From: Caldimonas tepidiphila
GTDB taxonomy: Bacteria; Pseudomonadota; Gammaproteobacteria; Burkholderiales; Burkholderiaceae_C
Reading direction: 5' to 3'
DNA: 64,000 nucleotides
Assembly: GCF_003569765.1 (NCBI RefSeq)
Contig: NZ_KZ983957.1
Coordinates: 62,001-126,000 of the forward strand
This document shows, piece by piece, positions 27,449-36,670 of this stretch (position 1 is its first letter; each line of letters opens with the position of its first letter). The notes under the pieces were generated by a model. The model was not told where the DNA came from. It made no database searches and saw nothing but the letters and a program-made list of their open reading frames with translations. The position numbers were made by a program, and so were the translations under genes.

Positions 27449-29506
27449 TCAGGGCGCGGGCGGGGCGGCAGGCGCCTCGGCGGGCTCCGCGTCGTCGAGC
27501 TCGATCGCCAGCGACAGCGGGCCGGCGCTCGCCTCCTCCAGCTCCTCGACCTCCTCGTCGGCGAGCGCCAGCGGCTCGGCCGCCGCGCTCTCGTCGAGGC
27601 GCTCGATCACGGTGGCGTGCACGTCGAGCGTCAGCTCGTCGATGCCGCCCAGGCGCACCTTCACGCGGGCGTTGCGCGCCAGCGGCTCGGCGCCGGCGGC
27701 GCGGAACACCAGCGGCAGGCTCTCGGCGCGCACCAGCCCGTCCTTCATCACGCTCGCGTTGAGCTCGGTGATGCCGTTCTGGTGCAGGTAGCGCAGCGTC
27801 CAGTAGCGCTCCATGCCGTGCTGGAAGTCGCCGTAGGCGCCGTAGGCCGCGTCGAAGCCCGAGATCACCGAGAACAGCGCGGCGTCCTTCGGCTTGAAGG
27901 GCGCGGCCAGCGCCGCGGTGCGGCCGTGGCGCGCGCAGGCGATGATCTGCCACTGGTTGACGAGGTCGACGTAGCGGCGCAGCGGCGAGGTGGCCCAGGT
28001 GTACTGCTTGACGCCCATGCCGGCGTGCGGCGCCGGCTTGGTGCTCATGCGCACCTTGATGCCCGGCGCGAGGCTGGCCTGGCTGCGGTAGATGCCCGGC
28101 ACGCCGAGCTCGGCGAGCCAGCCGCCCCAGCTGCTGTTGGCGAGGATCATCGCCTCGGCGACGATCAGGTCCAGCGGCTCGCCGCGCCGGCGCGTGCTGA
28201 TCTGCACCGTCTCGGCGCCGCTCGGCTCGGACGCGTTGTCCGGGCCGTTGCCGATCAGGCGGAAGTTGTAGTCGGGCCGGTTGAAGTTCTCGGGCTTGCC
28301 GCGCGCGATCTCGCGCTGGGCCTTGAGCGCCTGCGCGAGCCGGAAGCAGAAGGCGAGCTCGGTCGCGAACGGGTAGTCGGCCGGCGCCTCGCCGGCGAGG
28401 CTCGCCGCGGTGACGATGCCGTCGAGCCGGTCGTGGCGCAGGTTCGCGGCGATCGGCACGCGCTCGAGCTTCGTCTCGCTGGCGCGGACCTCGAGCGTCG
28501 CCTCGTCGATCGTGAAGTAGATCGACACCGCCGGGCAGTCGCGGCCTTCCTGCAGCGTGTAGCTCTGCACCACATCGTCGGGCAGCATCGTGAGCTTGTA
28601 GCCCGGCATGTAGACGGTGGACCAGCGGTTGCGCGCCACCTGGTCGAGCGGCGAGTCGGGCGTGATCGCGAGGCCGGGCGCGGCGATGTGCACGCCGAAG
28701 GTCACGGTGCCGCTGCCGAGCCCCTGCACGGAGAGCGCGTCGTCGATCTCGGTGGTCTGCGAGTCGTCGATGCTGAAGGCCTGCGCCGCGGACAGCGGCA
28801 GCTCGTCGGTGATCTGCGGCGCGGCCAGCGGCGGGAAGCCCGTGCCCTTGGGGAAGTGCTCGAACAGGAAGCGGCGCCAGTGGAACTGGTAGGGGCTGTC
28901 GATCGCCTTCGCGCGCGTCAGCAGCTCCAGCGGCGCGAGGTGCGCGCGCCGGGCGGCCTCGACCACCGCCTTGTATTCCAGGGCGTTCTTGTCGGGCTTG
29001 AACAGGATGCGGTAGAGCTGCTCGCGCACCGGCAGCGGGCAGGTGCCGGCCGCGAGCTCGTCGGCCCAGGCATCGACCTGCGCCTGCTGCTGCTTCTTGC
29101 GCTCGATCGCCAGCAGCGCCGCCTTGACGATCTCCTCGGGCGCCTTCCTGAAGCGGCCCTTGCCGGCGCGGCGGAAGTAGTGCGGCGCGTCGAACAGGCG
29201 CAGCAGCGCCGCGGCCTGCTGCACGCTGCCGGCGCTGGCGTTGAAATAGTCGCGCGCGAAGTCGGCGAAGCCGAACTCGTCCTCCGGGGCGAATTCCCAG
29301 GCGAGGTCGAGATCGATCTCTGCGGCGAGCGACTGCGCCTGCGCGAGCAGCTCGGCCGGCGCGGGCTTGTCGAACTTCAGCAGCACATTGGCGGACTTGA
29401 CCTTGACGCGCTTGCCGGATTCCAGCTCGATCTGCGCCGAGGTGTCGGCTTCGGACATCACGCGGCCGGCGAGGAACTTCCCGGCGTCTTCGAAGAGGGC
29501 AAACAT
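27449..29506 (-). CDS. RNB-domain exoribonuclease (RNase II/R superfamily)
   Basis: A probable 3'-5' exoribonuclease of 685 residues. The central RNB domain carries the metal-binding cluster FSIDDSQTTEIDDAL with Asp247, Asp255 and Asp256. The position equivalent to Asp207 of E. coli RNase II is Glu253 here. No typical tandem cold-shock domains or basic S1 tail are obvious; the C-terminus is acidic (LADEEVEELEE). The start at 29506 gives MFALFEDAGK. An upstream in-frame start at 29557 adds only a basic stretch with no family support. Confidence 0.88.
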   Translation of the reverse strand: MFALFEDAGKFLAGRVMSEADTSAQIELESGKRVKVKSANVLLKFDKPAPAELLAQAQSLAAEIDLDLAWEFAPEDEFGFADFARDYFNASAGSVQQAAALLRLFDAPHYFRRAGKGRFRKAPEEIVKAALLAIERKKQQQAQVDAWADELAAGTCPLPVREQLYRILFKPDKNALEYKAVVEAARRAHLAPLELLTRAKAIDSPYQFHWRRFLFEHFPKGTGFPPLAAPQITDELPLSAAQAFSIDDSQTTEIDDALSVQGLGSGTVTFGVHIAAPGLAITPDSPLDQVARNRWSTVYMPGYKLTMLPDDVVQSYTLQEGRDCPAVSIYFTIDEATLEVRASETKLERVPIAANLRHDRLDGIVTAASLAGEAPADYPFATELAFCFRLAQALKAQREIARGKPENFNRPDYNFRLIGNGPDNASEPSGAETVQISTRRRGEPLDLIVAEAMILANSSWGGWLAELGVPGIYRSQASLAPGIKVRMSTKPAPHAGMGVKQYTWATSPLRRYVDLVNQWQIIACARHGRTAALAAPFKPKDAALFSVISGFDAAYGAYGDFQHGMERYWTLRYLHQNGITELNASVMKDGLVRAESLPLVFRAAGAEPLARNARVKVRLGGIDELTLDVHATVIERLDESAAAEPLALADEEVEELEEASAGPLSLAIELDDAEPAEAPAAPPAP

Positions 29507-29624
29507 GGGGCGCGATTGTCGCCGATCCCCGCGCCGGGCCGGATGGCCCTTTGACACGGAGATGACGAGCAGCAGTGCCCCCGCGCGCTCGCGGGTCCCC
29601 GCGCCGCCGCCGCGCGGCCCGCGT

Positions 29625-30365
29625 TCAGACCGTCATGCCGCCCGCGACCTCGATCACCGCACCGTTGACGTAGGAGGCCTCGTCGGAGGCGAGGAAGGCG
29701 TAGACGCTGGCGATCTCCTCGGGCAGGCCGAGGCGGCGCAGCGGCACCTTCTCGCGCATCTGCTCGATCACCTTGTCGGGAATGGTGGAAAGGATCGGTG
29801 TCTCGATGAAGCCGGGGGCGACCGCATTGACGCGCACCCCCTTGGGGCCGAGCTCGCGGCTCCAGGTCTTCGTGAAGCCGATCACGCCGAACTTGCTCGC
29901 GGCGTAGTTGGTCTGGCCGAAGTTGCCGTAGATGCCGACCACCGAGCTCGCGTTGAGGATCACGCCCGAGCCCTGCGCGCACATCGTGTCGGCCACCGCC
30001 TGCGCGCAGTGGAACACCGCGCGCAGGTTCACGTCGATCACGGCGTCGAACTGCTCCTCGGTCATCTTCTGCAGCCGCGCGTCGCGCGTGATGCCGGCGT
30101 TGTTGACCAGCACGTCGATGCGGCCGTACTGCTCGCGCACCGCGGCGACCATCGCGTCGACCTGCGCGCGCTGCGTCACGTCGAGCGCGAAGCCGAGCGC
30201 CTCGGCGCCGAGCTCGCGGCACTGCGCGACCGCCGCGTCCACCGCGTCCTGCTTCAGGTCGCAGACGACGACGATCGCGCCTTCGCGGGCGAACTTCAGC
30301 ACGGTGGCCAGCCCGATGCCCTGGGCGGCGCCGGTGACGATGGAGACCTTGTTCTTCAGGCGCAT
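29625..30365 (-). CDS. FabG-like short-chain dehydrogenase/reductase
   Basis: A 246-residue NAD(P)H-dependent oxidoreductase. The Rossmann motif TGAAQGIG is at 11-18, NNAG at 88-91, and the catalytic triad Ser141, Tyr154 and Lys158 (YAASK). The closest recognisable types are 3-oxoacyl-ACP and acetoacetyl-CoA reductases; the second would fit polyhydroxyalkanoate-forming Burkholderiales, but no PHA genes are next to it. It is 11 bases downstream of the YqiA-like gene. Confidence 0.85.
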   Translation of the reverse strand: MRLKNKVSIVTGAAQGIGLATVLKFAREGAIVVVCDLKQDAVDAAVAQCRELGAEALGFALDVTQRAQVDAMVAAVREQYGRIDVLVNNAGITRDARLQKMTEEQFDAVIDVNLRAVFHCAQAVADTMCAQGSGVILNASSVVGIYGNFGQTNYAASKFGVIGFTKTWSRELGPKGVRVNAVAPGFIETPILSTIPDKVIEQMREKVPLRRLGLPEEIASVYAFLASDEASYVNGAVIEVAGGMTV

Positions 30366-30376
30366 GCGGAAATCCT

Positions 30377-30976
30377 TCAGCGGTGAGGGAGTTGCAGGAA
30401 GCCGAACATCTCGTCGAGGTGCGCGTCGAAGTCGCTGAGCGCGTGGTCGCCGCCCTCGAGCAGCCTGATGCGCGCGCCCTGGCAGCGCGCGTGCATCTCG
30501 CGCCAGTCCAGCACCTCGTCGCCCTTCGCGATCACCGCGAAGTAGCGCTCGGGCCGGGTCAGCGCGCCGGGGTCGAGCGCGCGCAGCTCGTCGACGTACT
30601 CCGGCCGGAAATAGAAACGCTCGTCGGAATGCCAGGCGGTCTGCTCGCCGATGTGGCGCGCGAGGTCGCGCGCCGGGTGCACCGCGGGGTTGAGCAGCGC
30701 GGCGCGCCAGCCGAGCCGCTCGGCCACCACGCAGGCGTAGAAGCCGCCGAGCGAGCTGCCGATCACGGCGCTGCGCTCGCCGGGCCACTGCGCCACCGCC
30801 TCGAACACCTCGGCCATCGCCCGGGCGGGCGAGGGCGGCAGCTGCGGGCAGTGCCAGGCGAGCGCGTGGCCGGCCTGCTGCAGCGCCTGCACGCGCGCGG
30901 CCACCTTCTGCGCCTTCATCGAGCGGGGGGAGGAGCGGAAACCGTGCAGGTAGAGCAGGTGGGTGGTGGTCGTCAT
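30377..30976 (-). CDS. YqiA-family esterase
   Basis: A 199-residue alpha/beta-hydrolase of the YqiA group (esterase activity shown in E. coli, physiological substrate unknown). The oxyanion region [10 protein letters not shown] is near the N-terminus, the nucleophile Ser75 lies in GSSLGG, and a late Asp (AKGDEVL) and His (GGDHALSDF) complete the triad. An alternative start at 30991 would add five residues. No signal peptide, so cytosolic. Confidence 0.85.
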   Translation of the reverse strand: MTTTTHLLYLHGFRSSPRSMKAQKVAARVQALQQAGHALAWHCPQLPPSPARAMAEVFEAVAQWPGERSAVIGSSLGGFYACVVAERLGWRAALLNPAVHPARDLARHIGEQTAWHSDERFYFRPEYVDELRALDPGALTRPERYFAVIAKGDEVLDWREMHARCQGARIRLLEGGDHALSDFDAHLDEMFGFLQLPHR

Positions 30977-31102
30977 GTCGCGGCGCAGCATCGGGATCGG
31001 GGGCAGTCTAGCCGGCGCGCCCCTCCTGTCGATCCCGTGCCGGAAGCAAACATTGGTCACGGTGCGGGAAGGCACGCATATGCGGGGTTGGCGCTCGCTT
31101 CC

Positions 31103-31108
31103 TATACT
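31103..31108 (+). promoter_or_regulatory. candidate -10 (TATACT) for the metalloprotease gene
   Basis: TATACT (5 of 6) lies 54 bases before the GTG start in the divergent gap with the esterase gene. I cannot see a matching -35 at normal spacing. Confidence 0.4.
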
Positions 31109-31162
31109 GCGCGCGCTTTTTCAGGAAGCGTGCCCGCCCCCCAGAACCGAGGATTCCGTTTC

Positions 31163-33871
31163 GTGAGCGACTGTTTCGTGCTTCGGCCGCCGCCCCTGCT
31201 GGCGCTGTCCCTGGCCCTGCTCGCCGGCTGTGCCAGCCTGCCTCCCGAGCCCGCCGCCACGGCCGTCGTCGTGGCGCAGACCGCGTCCGGCGGCGCGACG
31301 CCGCTGGCGAGCGCGCTGTCCCTGCCGCAGCCTGCCACGCCCGCCGGCACGCGCGGCTTCGACGACGTGGTGCGCGGCGCGGTGCGCAGCGAGGGCTTCC
31401 TGCCGCTGTGGCGGCGCGACGACCGGCTGTGGATCGAGATTCCCGAGGAGATGTTCGAGCGGCCCTTCCTGCTCGCCGCCAACGTCTCGCACTCGGTCGG
31501 CGAGCGCGGGCTCTACGGCAGCCAGATGGGGCCGAGCTGGGTCGCGAGCTTCCGCCGCGTCGGCAGCCAGGTGCAGCTGCTCGCGCGCAACATGGCCTGG
31601 CGCGCCGAGGGCGACCTGCCCTCGCAGCGCGCCGTCGAGCAGGCCTTCTCCGACAGCCTGCTCGCATCGGGGCCGATGGCGAGCGCGCCGCACCCGCAGC
31701 GCAAGTCGGTGCTGGTTGACGCGGCGATGCTGCTCGCGGACCTGCCCGGCTACGGCGCCTCGCTCGAGCGCGCCTACCGGCTGCCCTACCTGGTGGACCG
31801 CGCCAACTCCTTCTTCGAGCGCGGCAACGCGACCGCCGACATGAGCACGCTGTCGGTGCGGCTGCACTTCAGCACGCCGCGCCTGCCGGTGGCGCCGGGC
31901 GGGGCGCCGCCGCCCTCGACGCTGCCCGACGGCCGCAGCCTCTTCGTCGGCCTCGTCTACAGCTTCGCGCGCTTGCCCGAGACGCCGATGCGCCCGCGCC
32001 GCGCCGACCCGCGCCTCGGCCACTTCACCGACGCCTTCACCGACCTCGGCGGCCAGGCGCGCGCCAACCCGCGCGTGCACCACGTCAAGCGCTGGCGCCT
32101 CGAGAAGAAGGAGCCGGACGCGGCGCTGTCCGAGCCGAAGCAGCCGATCCAGTTCTGGCTCGACCGCAACATCCCCGAGCGCTACCGCGCCGCCGTGACG
32201 GCGGGGGTGCTGGAGTGGAACAAGGCCTTCGAGCGCATCGGCTTCCGCGACGCGATCGTGGTGCAGCAGCAGCCCGACGACGCCGACTGGGACACGCTCG
32301 ACAGCCGCCACGCGTCGATCCGCTGGTTCGTCGGCGCGGACGTCGGCTTCGCGATCGGGCCCTCGCATTCCGATCCGCGCAGCGGCGAGATCCTCGACGC
32401 CGACATCGGCATGAGCGACGTGTTCGCGCGCGGCGCGCGCCGCTTCATCGTCGAGGACGCCGGGCTGAACTCCGAGCAGCGCCTCGCGCAGCTGATGGGG
32501 CAGGCGCATGCGCAGGGACAGGCGCAGGCCCGCGGCGAGCCAGCGGCGCAGTGCCACTACGCGATGGAGGCGGCCTCCGAGATGCACTTCGCGCTCGACA
32601 TGCTGGAGTCGCGCGGCGACATCGCGGCCGACAGCCCGCAGGCCGAGGCGGTGGTGCAGGCGGCGATCAAGGACACGATCATGCACGAGGTCGGCCACGC
32701 GCTCGGGCTCAAGCACAACTTCAAGGCCTCGACCACCGTGCCGCGCGAGCGGCTGCAGGATGCGGCCTGGACTGCCGAGCACGGCATCTCCGGCTCGGTG
32801 ATGGACTACAACGCCTTCAACCTCGCCGCCTCGGGCGAGCGCCAGGGCCAGTTCAGCAACACCACGCTCGGCCCCTACGACTACTGGGCGATCGAGTACG
32901 CCTACCGGCCGCTCGATGCGGCCAGCGAGGCGGCGGAGCTCGCGCGCATCGCCGCGCGCAGCAGCGAGCCGCAGCTCGCCTACGCCGACGACCACGACGC
33001 AGGCGGCTTCGGCGGCATCGAGGGCTTCGACCCGCTGGCCAACCGATTCGACCTCGGCGACGACCCGCTCGCGTGGTTCAGGAAGCGGCTGACGCTGTCG
33101 CAGGAGATGTGGCAGCGCGAGCAGCAGCGGCTGCCGCAGGCGAGCGACGAGGCGACGCGCCAGCGCCGCGTGATGCTGTCGGGCTTCCGCCAGCTCGCGC
33201 GCTCGGCCGAGCTGGTCAGCAAGTACGTCGGCGGCATGGAGCAGGTGCGCTCGGTGCCGGGCGCGGCGGCGCGCCCGGTCTACACGCCGCTGCCGGCCGA
33301 GCGCCAGCGCGAGGCGCTGCAGTTCCTCACGCGCGGCCTGTTCGGCACCGAGAGCTTCCGCTTCCGGCCCGAGTTCGTCGCGCGGTTGTCGCCGGACTTC
33401 CTCGACCGCGGCGCGGCCGGGCCGGTGAGCGTGCCGCAGGCGGTGCTGTCGGTGCAGTCCACCGTGCTCGACCGCCTGATGAGCCCGGGCACCGCGACGC
33501 GGGTGCTGGAGCTGCCGAACTACGCGCCGCAGCAGCAGGGCCGCGGCGCGCGCGCGCCGCTGACGCTGCACGAGGTCTACGGCTCGGTGCAGGACGCGGT
33601 GTGGAGCGAGCTGCCGCGCGGCACCGCGATCGACCCGCTGCGCCGCAACCTGCAGCGCGAGCACCTCAGGCGCGTGCAGGCGCAGCTCACCGGCGGCGCG
33701 GCGATGCCGCCCGACGCGCTGAGCCTGACGCGGCTGCACGCCACTGCGCTGCGCGAGCGGCTCAAGCGCGCATCGGCGAACGCGCGGCTGCCGGTGGAGA
33801 CGCGCGCGCACCTGCTCGACAGCCTCAACACGCTCGAGCAGGCGCTCAAGGCCTCGATGCTGCGCGGCTGA
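31163..33871 (+). CDS. lipoprotein zinc-dependent metalloprotease (DUF5117/DUF4953 type)
   Basis: A large (902 aa) probable outer-membrane lipoprotein protease. The signal peptide ends in a lipobox LLAGC with Cys23. A beta-rich DUF5117-type half is followed by the metzincin-like site HEVGHALGLKH (His508, Glu509, His512, His518) and a long helical C-terminus. Such proteins are widespread in Bacteroidetes and some Betaproteobacteria, with no established substrate. The start is a GTG with GAGGA 9 bases before it; no in-frame ATG gives a signal peptide. It is convergent with a DUF454 gene. Confidence 0.85.
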   Translation: MSDCFVLRPPPLLALSLALLAGCASLPPEPAATAVVVAQTASGGATPLASALSLPQPATPAGTRGFDDVVRGAVRSEGFLPLWRRDDRLWIEIPEEMFERPFLLAANVSHSVGERGLYGSQMGPSWVASFRRVGSQVQLLARNMAWRAEGDLPSQRAVEQAFSDSLLASGPMASAPHPQRKSVLVDAAMLLADLPGYGASLERAYRLPYLVDRANSFFERGNATADMSTLSVRLHFSTPRLPVAPGGAPPPSTLPDGRSLFVGLVYSFARLPETPMRPRRADPRLGHFTDAFTDLGGQARANPRVHHVKRWRLEKKEPDAALSEPKQPIQFWLDRNIPERYRAAVTAGVLEWNKAFERIGFRDAIVVQQQPDDADWDTLDSRHASIRWFVGADVGFAIGPSHSDPRSGEILDADIGMSDVFARGARRFIVEDAGLNSEQRLAQLMGQAHAQGQAQARGEPAAQCHYAMEAASEMHFALDMLESRGDIAADSPQAEAVVQAAIKDTIMHEVGHALGLKHNFKASTTVPRERLQDAAWTAEHGISGSVMDYNAFNLAASGERQGQFSNTTLGPYDYWAIEYAYRPLDAASEAAELARIAARSSEPQLAYADDHDAGGFGGIEGFDPLANRFDLGDDPLAWFRKRLTLSQEMWQREQQRLPQASDEATRQRRVMLSGFRQLARSAELVSKYVGGMEQVRSVPGAAARPVYTPLPAERQREALQFLTRGLFGTESFRFRPEFVARLSPDFLDRGAAGPVSVPQAVLSVQSTVLDRLMSPGTATRVLELPNYAPQQQGRGARAPLTLHEVYGSVQDAVWSELPRGTAIDPLRRNLQREHLRRVQAQLTGGAAMPPDALSLTRLHATALRERLKRASANARLPVETRAHLLDSLNTLEQALKASMLRG

Positions 33872-33893
33872 GCCGCCGCTGCCGGGACGCGCT

Positions 33894-34244
33894 TCAGTCC
33901 GGCCGCGTCCACAACCAGGCGCCGACCGCGAGGCCGATCGCGGCCGGCAGGTAGCGCCAGGGCTCGGGCAGCAGCCACAGCCCGCCGGCGGCGCTGAGCA
34001 GCAGCAGCGCCGTCGCCAGCCGCTTGGCGTGGCGCGGCACCGCGCCGCGCTCGCGCCAGGCCCGGATCTGCGGGCCGTATCGCGGGTGCGCGAGCAGCCG
34101 CGCCTCCCACTCGGGGTTGGCGCGGCCGAAGCACCAGGCGGCGAGGATCAGGAAGGGCGTGGTCGGCAGCAGCGGCAGGAAGGCGCCGATCGCGCCGAGC
34201 ACCACCGCCAGGCCGCCGAAGAGCAGGTAGAGCCTGCGCTTCAC
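33894..34244 (-). CDS. DUF454 (YbaN-like) small membrane protein
   Basis: A 116-residue inner-membrane protein with three hydrophobic segments. The family motif FLPLLPTTPFLILAAWCF is at about 23-40 and is characteristic of DUF454. The GTG start overlaps the mpl stop (GTGA), so it is co-translated with Mpl, but no functional tie is known. Role unknown. Confidence 0.88.
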   Translation of the reverse strand: MKRRLYLLFGGLAVVLGAIGAFLPLLPTTPFLILAAWCFGRANPEWEARLLAHPRYGPQIRAWRERGAVPRHAKRLATALLLLSAAGGLWLLPEPWRYLPAAIGLAVGAWLWTRPD

Positions 34245-35620
34245 GGCGCGCTTCCGGCCTCCCGGGGCGCGGCGGCGAGCGCCGCCAGCAGCTTGTCGTG
34301 CACGCCGCCGAAGCCGCCGTTGCTCATGCACAGCACGCGGTCGCCGGGGCGCGCGGCCGCGACCACCCGCTCGACCAGCGTCGCGATGTCGCCGCAGACC
34401 ACCGCGCGCGCGCCCATCGGCGCGAGCGCCTCGGCCGCGTCCCAGCCGAGACCGCCGTCGTGGCAGAAGGCGAGCTCGGCGTCCTCGAGCGACCAGGGCA
34501 GCTGCGCCTTCATCGTGCCGAGCTTCATCGTGTTCGAGCGCGGCTCGAACACCGCGAGGATGCGTGCCCCGTCGGGCAGCGTGCGGCGCAGCCCGTCGAT
34601 CGTGGTGCGGATCGCGGTCGGGTGGTGCGCGAAGTCGTCGTAGACGAGGATGCCCGCGGCCTCGCCGCGCAGCTCGAGCCGGCGCTTCACGCTCTCGAAG
34701 CGAGCCAGCGCCTCGGCTGCGGCCTGCGGCGCGACGCCCAGGTGGTCCGCGGCCGCGATCGCCGCGAGCGCGTTGAGCTGATTGTGCTCGCCGAGCAGCG
34801 GCCACTCGACGCGCGCGACCTTCTCCCCGCCGCGCCGCACGTCGAAGGCCGAGGGCTCGCCCTCGGCGCTCCAGCCGCCGGCCACGCCGAAGCGCTCGAT
34901 GCCGCTCCAGCAGCCGCGCGCGAGCACGCGCTGCAGGCTCTCCTCGCGGCCGTTGACCACCAGCCGCCCGCGCCCCGGCACGGTGCGCACGAGGTGGTGG
35001 AACTGGCGCTCGATCGCCGCGAGGTCGTCGAAGATGTCGGCGTGGTCGAACTCGAGGTTGTTGAGCACCGCGGTGCGCGGCCGGTAGTGCACGAACTTGC
35101 TGCGCTTGTCGAAGAAGGCGGTGTCGTACTCGTCGGCCTCGATCACGAAGGGCGCGCCGGGCGCGGCGTCGCCGAGCCGGGCCGAGATGCCGAAGTTCTG
35201 CGGCACGCCGCCGACGAGGAAGCCGGGCTGCAGGCCCGCGTGCTCGAGCACCCAGGCGAGCATCGAGGTGGTGGTGGTCTTGCCGTGGGTGCCCGCGACA
35301 GCGAGCACGTGCCGGCCCTGCAGCACGTTCTCGGCCAGCCACTGCGGGCCACTGGTGTAGGGCAGGCCCGCGTCGAGGATCGCTTCCATCAGCGGGTTGC
35401 CGCGGCTGACGACGTTGCCGACGACGAAGACGTCGGGGCGCAGCCCGAGCTGCGAGGCGTCCCAGCCCTCGATCAGCTCGATGCCGAGCCGGCGCAGCTG
35501 GTCGCTCATCGGCGGGTAGACGCCGGCGTCGCAGCCGGTCACGCGGTGGCCCGCCTCGCGGGCCAGGGCTGCGATTCCCCCCATGAAGGTGCCGCAGATG
35601 CCGAGGATGTGGATATGCAT
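34241..35620 (-). CDS. mpl: UDP-MurNAc:L-alanyl-gamma-D-glutamyl-meso-DAP ligase
   Basis: Rejoins the recycled murein tripeptide to UDP-MurNAc. The 459 residues have MurC-like architecture: N-terminal Rossmann start MHIHILGICGTFMGG, ATP loop GTHGKTTT (110-117), a central ligase domain and a C-terminal Mur ligase domain. The N-terminus 'HIHILGICGTFMGG' separates Mpl from MurC. The start at 35620 follows a TAGAAT -10 by only 8 bases; an in-frame ATG at 35650 lies upstream of that promoter and is rejected. Functionally linked to AmpD in the same window. Confidence 0.95.
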   Translation of the reverse strand: MHIHILGICGTFMGGIAALAREAGHRVTGCDAGVYPPMSDQLRRLGIELIEGWDASQLGLRPDVFVVGNVVSRGNPLMEAILDAGLPYTSGPQWLAENVLQGRHVLAVAGTHGKTTTTSMLAWVLEHAGLQPGFLVGGVPQNFGISARLGDAAPGAPFVIEADEYDTAFFDKRSKFVHYRPRTAVLNNLEFDHADIFDDLAAIERQFHHLVRTVPGRGRLVVNGREESLQRVLARGCWSGIERFGVAGGWSAEGEPSAFDVRRGGEKVARVEWPLLGEHNQLNALAAIAAADHLGVAPQAAAEALARFESVKRRLELRGEAAGILVYDDFAHHPTAIRTTIDGLRRTLPDGARILAVFEPRSNTMKLGTMKAQLPWSLEDAELAFCHDGGLGWDAAEALAPMGARAVVCGDIATLVERVVAAARPGDRVLCMSNGGFGGVHDKLLAALAAAPREAGSAP

Positions 35621-35628
35621 GGCCCGGG

Positions 35629-35634
35629 ATTCTA
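35629..35634 (-). promoter_or_regulatory. candidate -10 (TAGAAT) very close to the mpl start
   Basis: CCTAGAATCCCGGGCC on the minus strand ends 8 bases before the mpl ATG. Transcription would start at or a few bases before the ATG, and no ribosome binding site fits in between. Confidence 0.5.
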
Positions 35635-35679
35635 GGAGCGGGGGCGGCACGGCGGCGGCGCCGCTGCTAGCGTGAGGGC

Positions 35680-36132
35680 ATGCAGACCTCCCCGCCGCCG
35701 CTCGACCTGCCTGCGCTCGCCTGGATCGGCGCCCATCCTTGGGCCTATCCGGCGCTCGAGGCGCTGCATATCGTCGGCATCGGCGTGCTGCTCGGCAGCC
35801 TGCTGATGTTCGAGCTGCGCCTCTGGGGCCTCGGGCGCGAGCTGCCGCTCGCCGCGCTGGCGCGGCTCGCGCTGCCGGTGTCGCTGGCCGGCTTCGCGCT
35901 CGCCGCGGCGGCCGGGCTGCTGATGTTCGCGAGCCAGCCGTCCGAGCTGGTCGCGAACCGCTACTTCGTCTGGAAGATGGGCCTGCTCTTCATCGCGGGC
36001 TGCAACGCGGCGGCCTTCCATGCCCGCGGCGGGCTCGCGCGGCCCGACGGCTGGGCGCGCGCGCAGACCGCGCTGTCGCTGGGGCTATGGATCGCCGTCA
36101 TCATCTGCGGACGCTGGATTGCCTACGCCTGA
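35680..36132 (+). CDS. DUF6644-like four-helix membrane protein
   Basis: A 150-residue inner-membrane protein with about four transmembrane helices (near 25-45, 60-82, 95-112 and 128-147). Conserved His/Trp/Arg residues (ALHIVGIG, FVWKMGLLF) resemble small cytochrome-b-like or DUF6644 proteins, but no heme role is proven. The next gene follows after 17 bases with a strong ribosome binding site, so the two form a unit. Function unknown. Confidence 0.75.
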   Translation: MQTSPPPLDLPALAWIGAHPWAYPALEALHIVGIGVLLGSLLMFELRLWGLGRELPLAALARLALPVSLAGFALAAAAGLLMFASQPSELVANRYFVWKMGLLFIAGCNAAAFHARGGLARPDGWARAQTALSLGLWIAVIICGRWIAYA

Positions 36133-36149
36133 GTCCCAAGGAGCCGAGC

Positions 36150-36623
36150 ATGCAACGCCGCCACCTGCTGATCGCCGCCGCCGGCACCGGCCTCTTCGCG
36201 CGCCTCGCGCAGGCGCACCACGGCTGGAGCAACTTCGACGAGACGCAGCCGGTCTACCTGGAAGGGCGGGCCGCGCAGGTCCGCTGGCGCAATCCGCACG
36301 CCGAGATCCTGCTGGAGCTCGAGCCGCAGCTCGCGCTGCCGCCCGACCTCGCGCGGCGGCCGCTGCCGCCGCAGGCCGCGCCGGTGGACGGCCCGGCGCT
36401 GCTCGCGCGCGCCGCGCTGCCGCAGCGGCCCGACCGGCGCTGGACAGTGGAACTCGCGCCGCTGACGCGCCTGGGTGCCTGGGGCCTCGGGGAGATCGCA
36501 CCGGGCGCCGAGCTCTCGGTGGTCGGCTTCGTGCAGAAGCAGCCCCAGGGGGAGGCGCGGCTGCGCGCGGAATACCTCTTCGTCGGCGGCAAGGCCTACG
36601 GGCTGCGCTCGGCGCCGGCCTGA
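36150..36623 (+). CDS. DUF6152-family exported protein
   Basis: A 157-residue protein with an N-terminal signal peptide (MQRRHLLIAAAGTG, cleavage near AQA) whose Arg-Arg could suit the Tat route, although it lacks a full twin-arginine motif. The mature part begins HHGWSNFDETQPVYLEG, the DUF6152 hallmark, and looks all-beta like an OB fold. It is preceded by AAGGAG. The pair with the DUF6644-like membrane protein is known in other proteobacteria. No function is established. Confidence 0.8.
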   Translation: MQRRHLLIAAAGTGLFARLAQAHHGWSNFDETQPVYLEGRAAQVRWRNPHAEILLELEPQLALPPDLARRPLPPQAAPVDGPALLARAALPQRPDRRWTVELAPLTRLGAWGLGEIAPGAELSVVGFVQKQPQGEARLRAEYLFVGGKAYGLRSAPA

Positions 36624-36629
36624 ATGAAG

Positions 36630-36657
36630 CGCCGCGGGCCGCAGGCCGGCCGCGGCG
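36630..36657. terminator. hairpin between convergent DUF6152 gene and hemL
   Basis: CGCCGCGG / CCGCGGCG form an 8-bp stem with further internal GGCC pairing. It sits in the 47-base gap between two stops and could act in both directions, but there is no T tract. Confidence 0.35.
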
Positions 36658-36670
36658 GGAGAGGCTCTTG

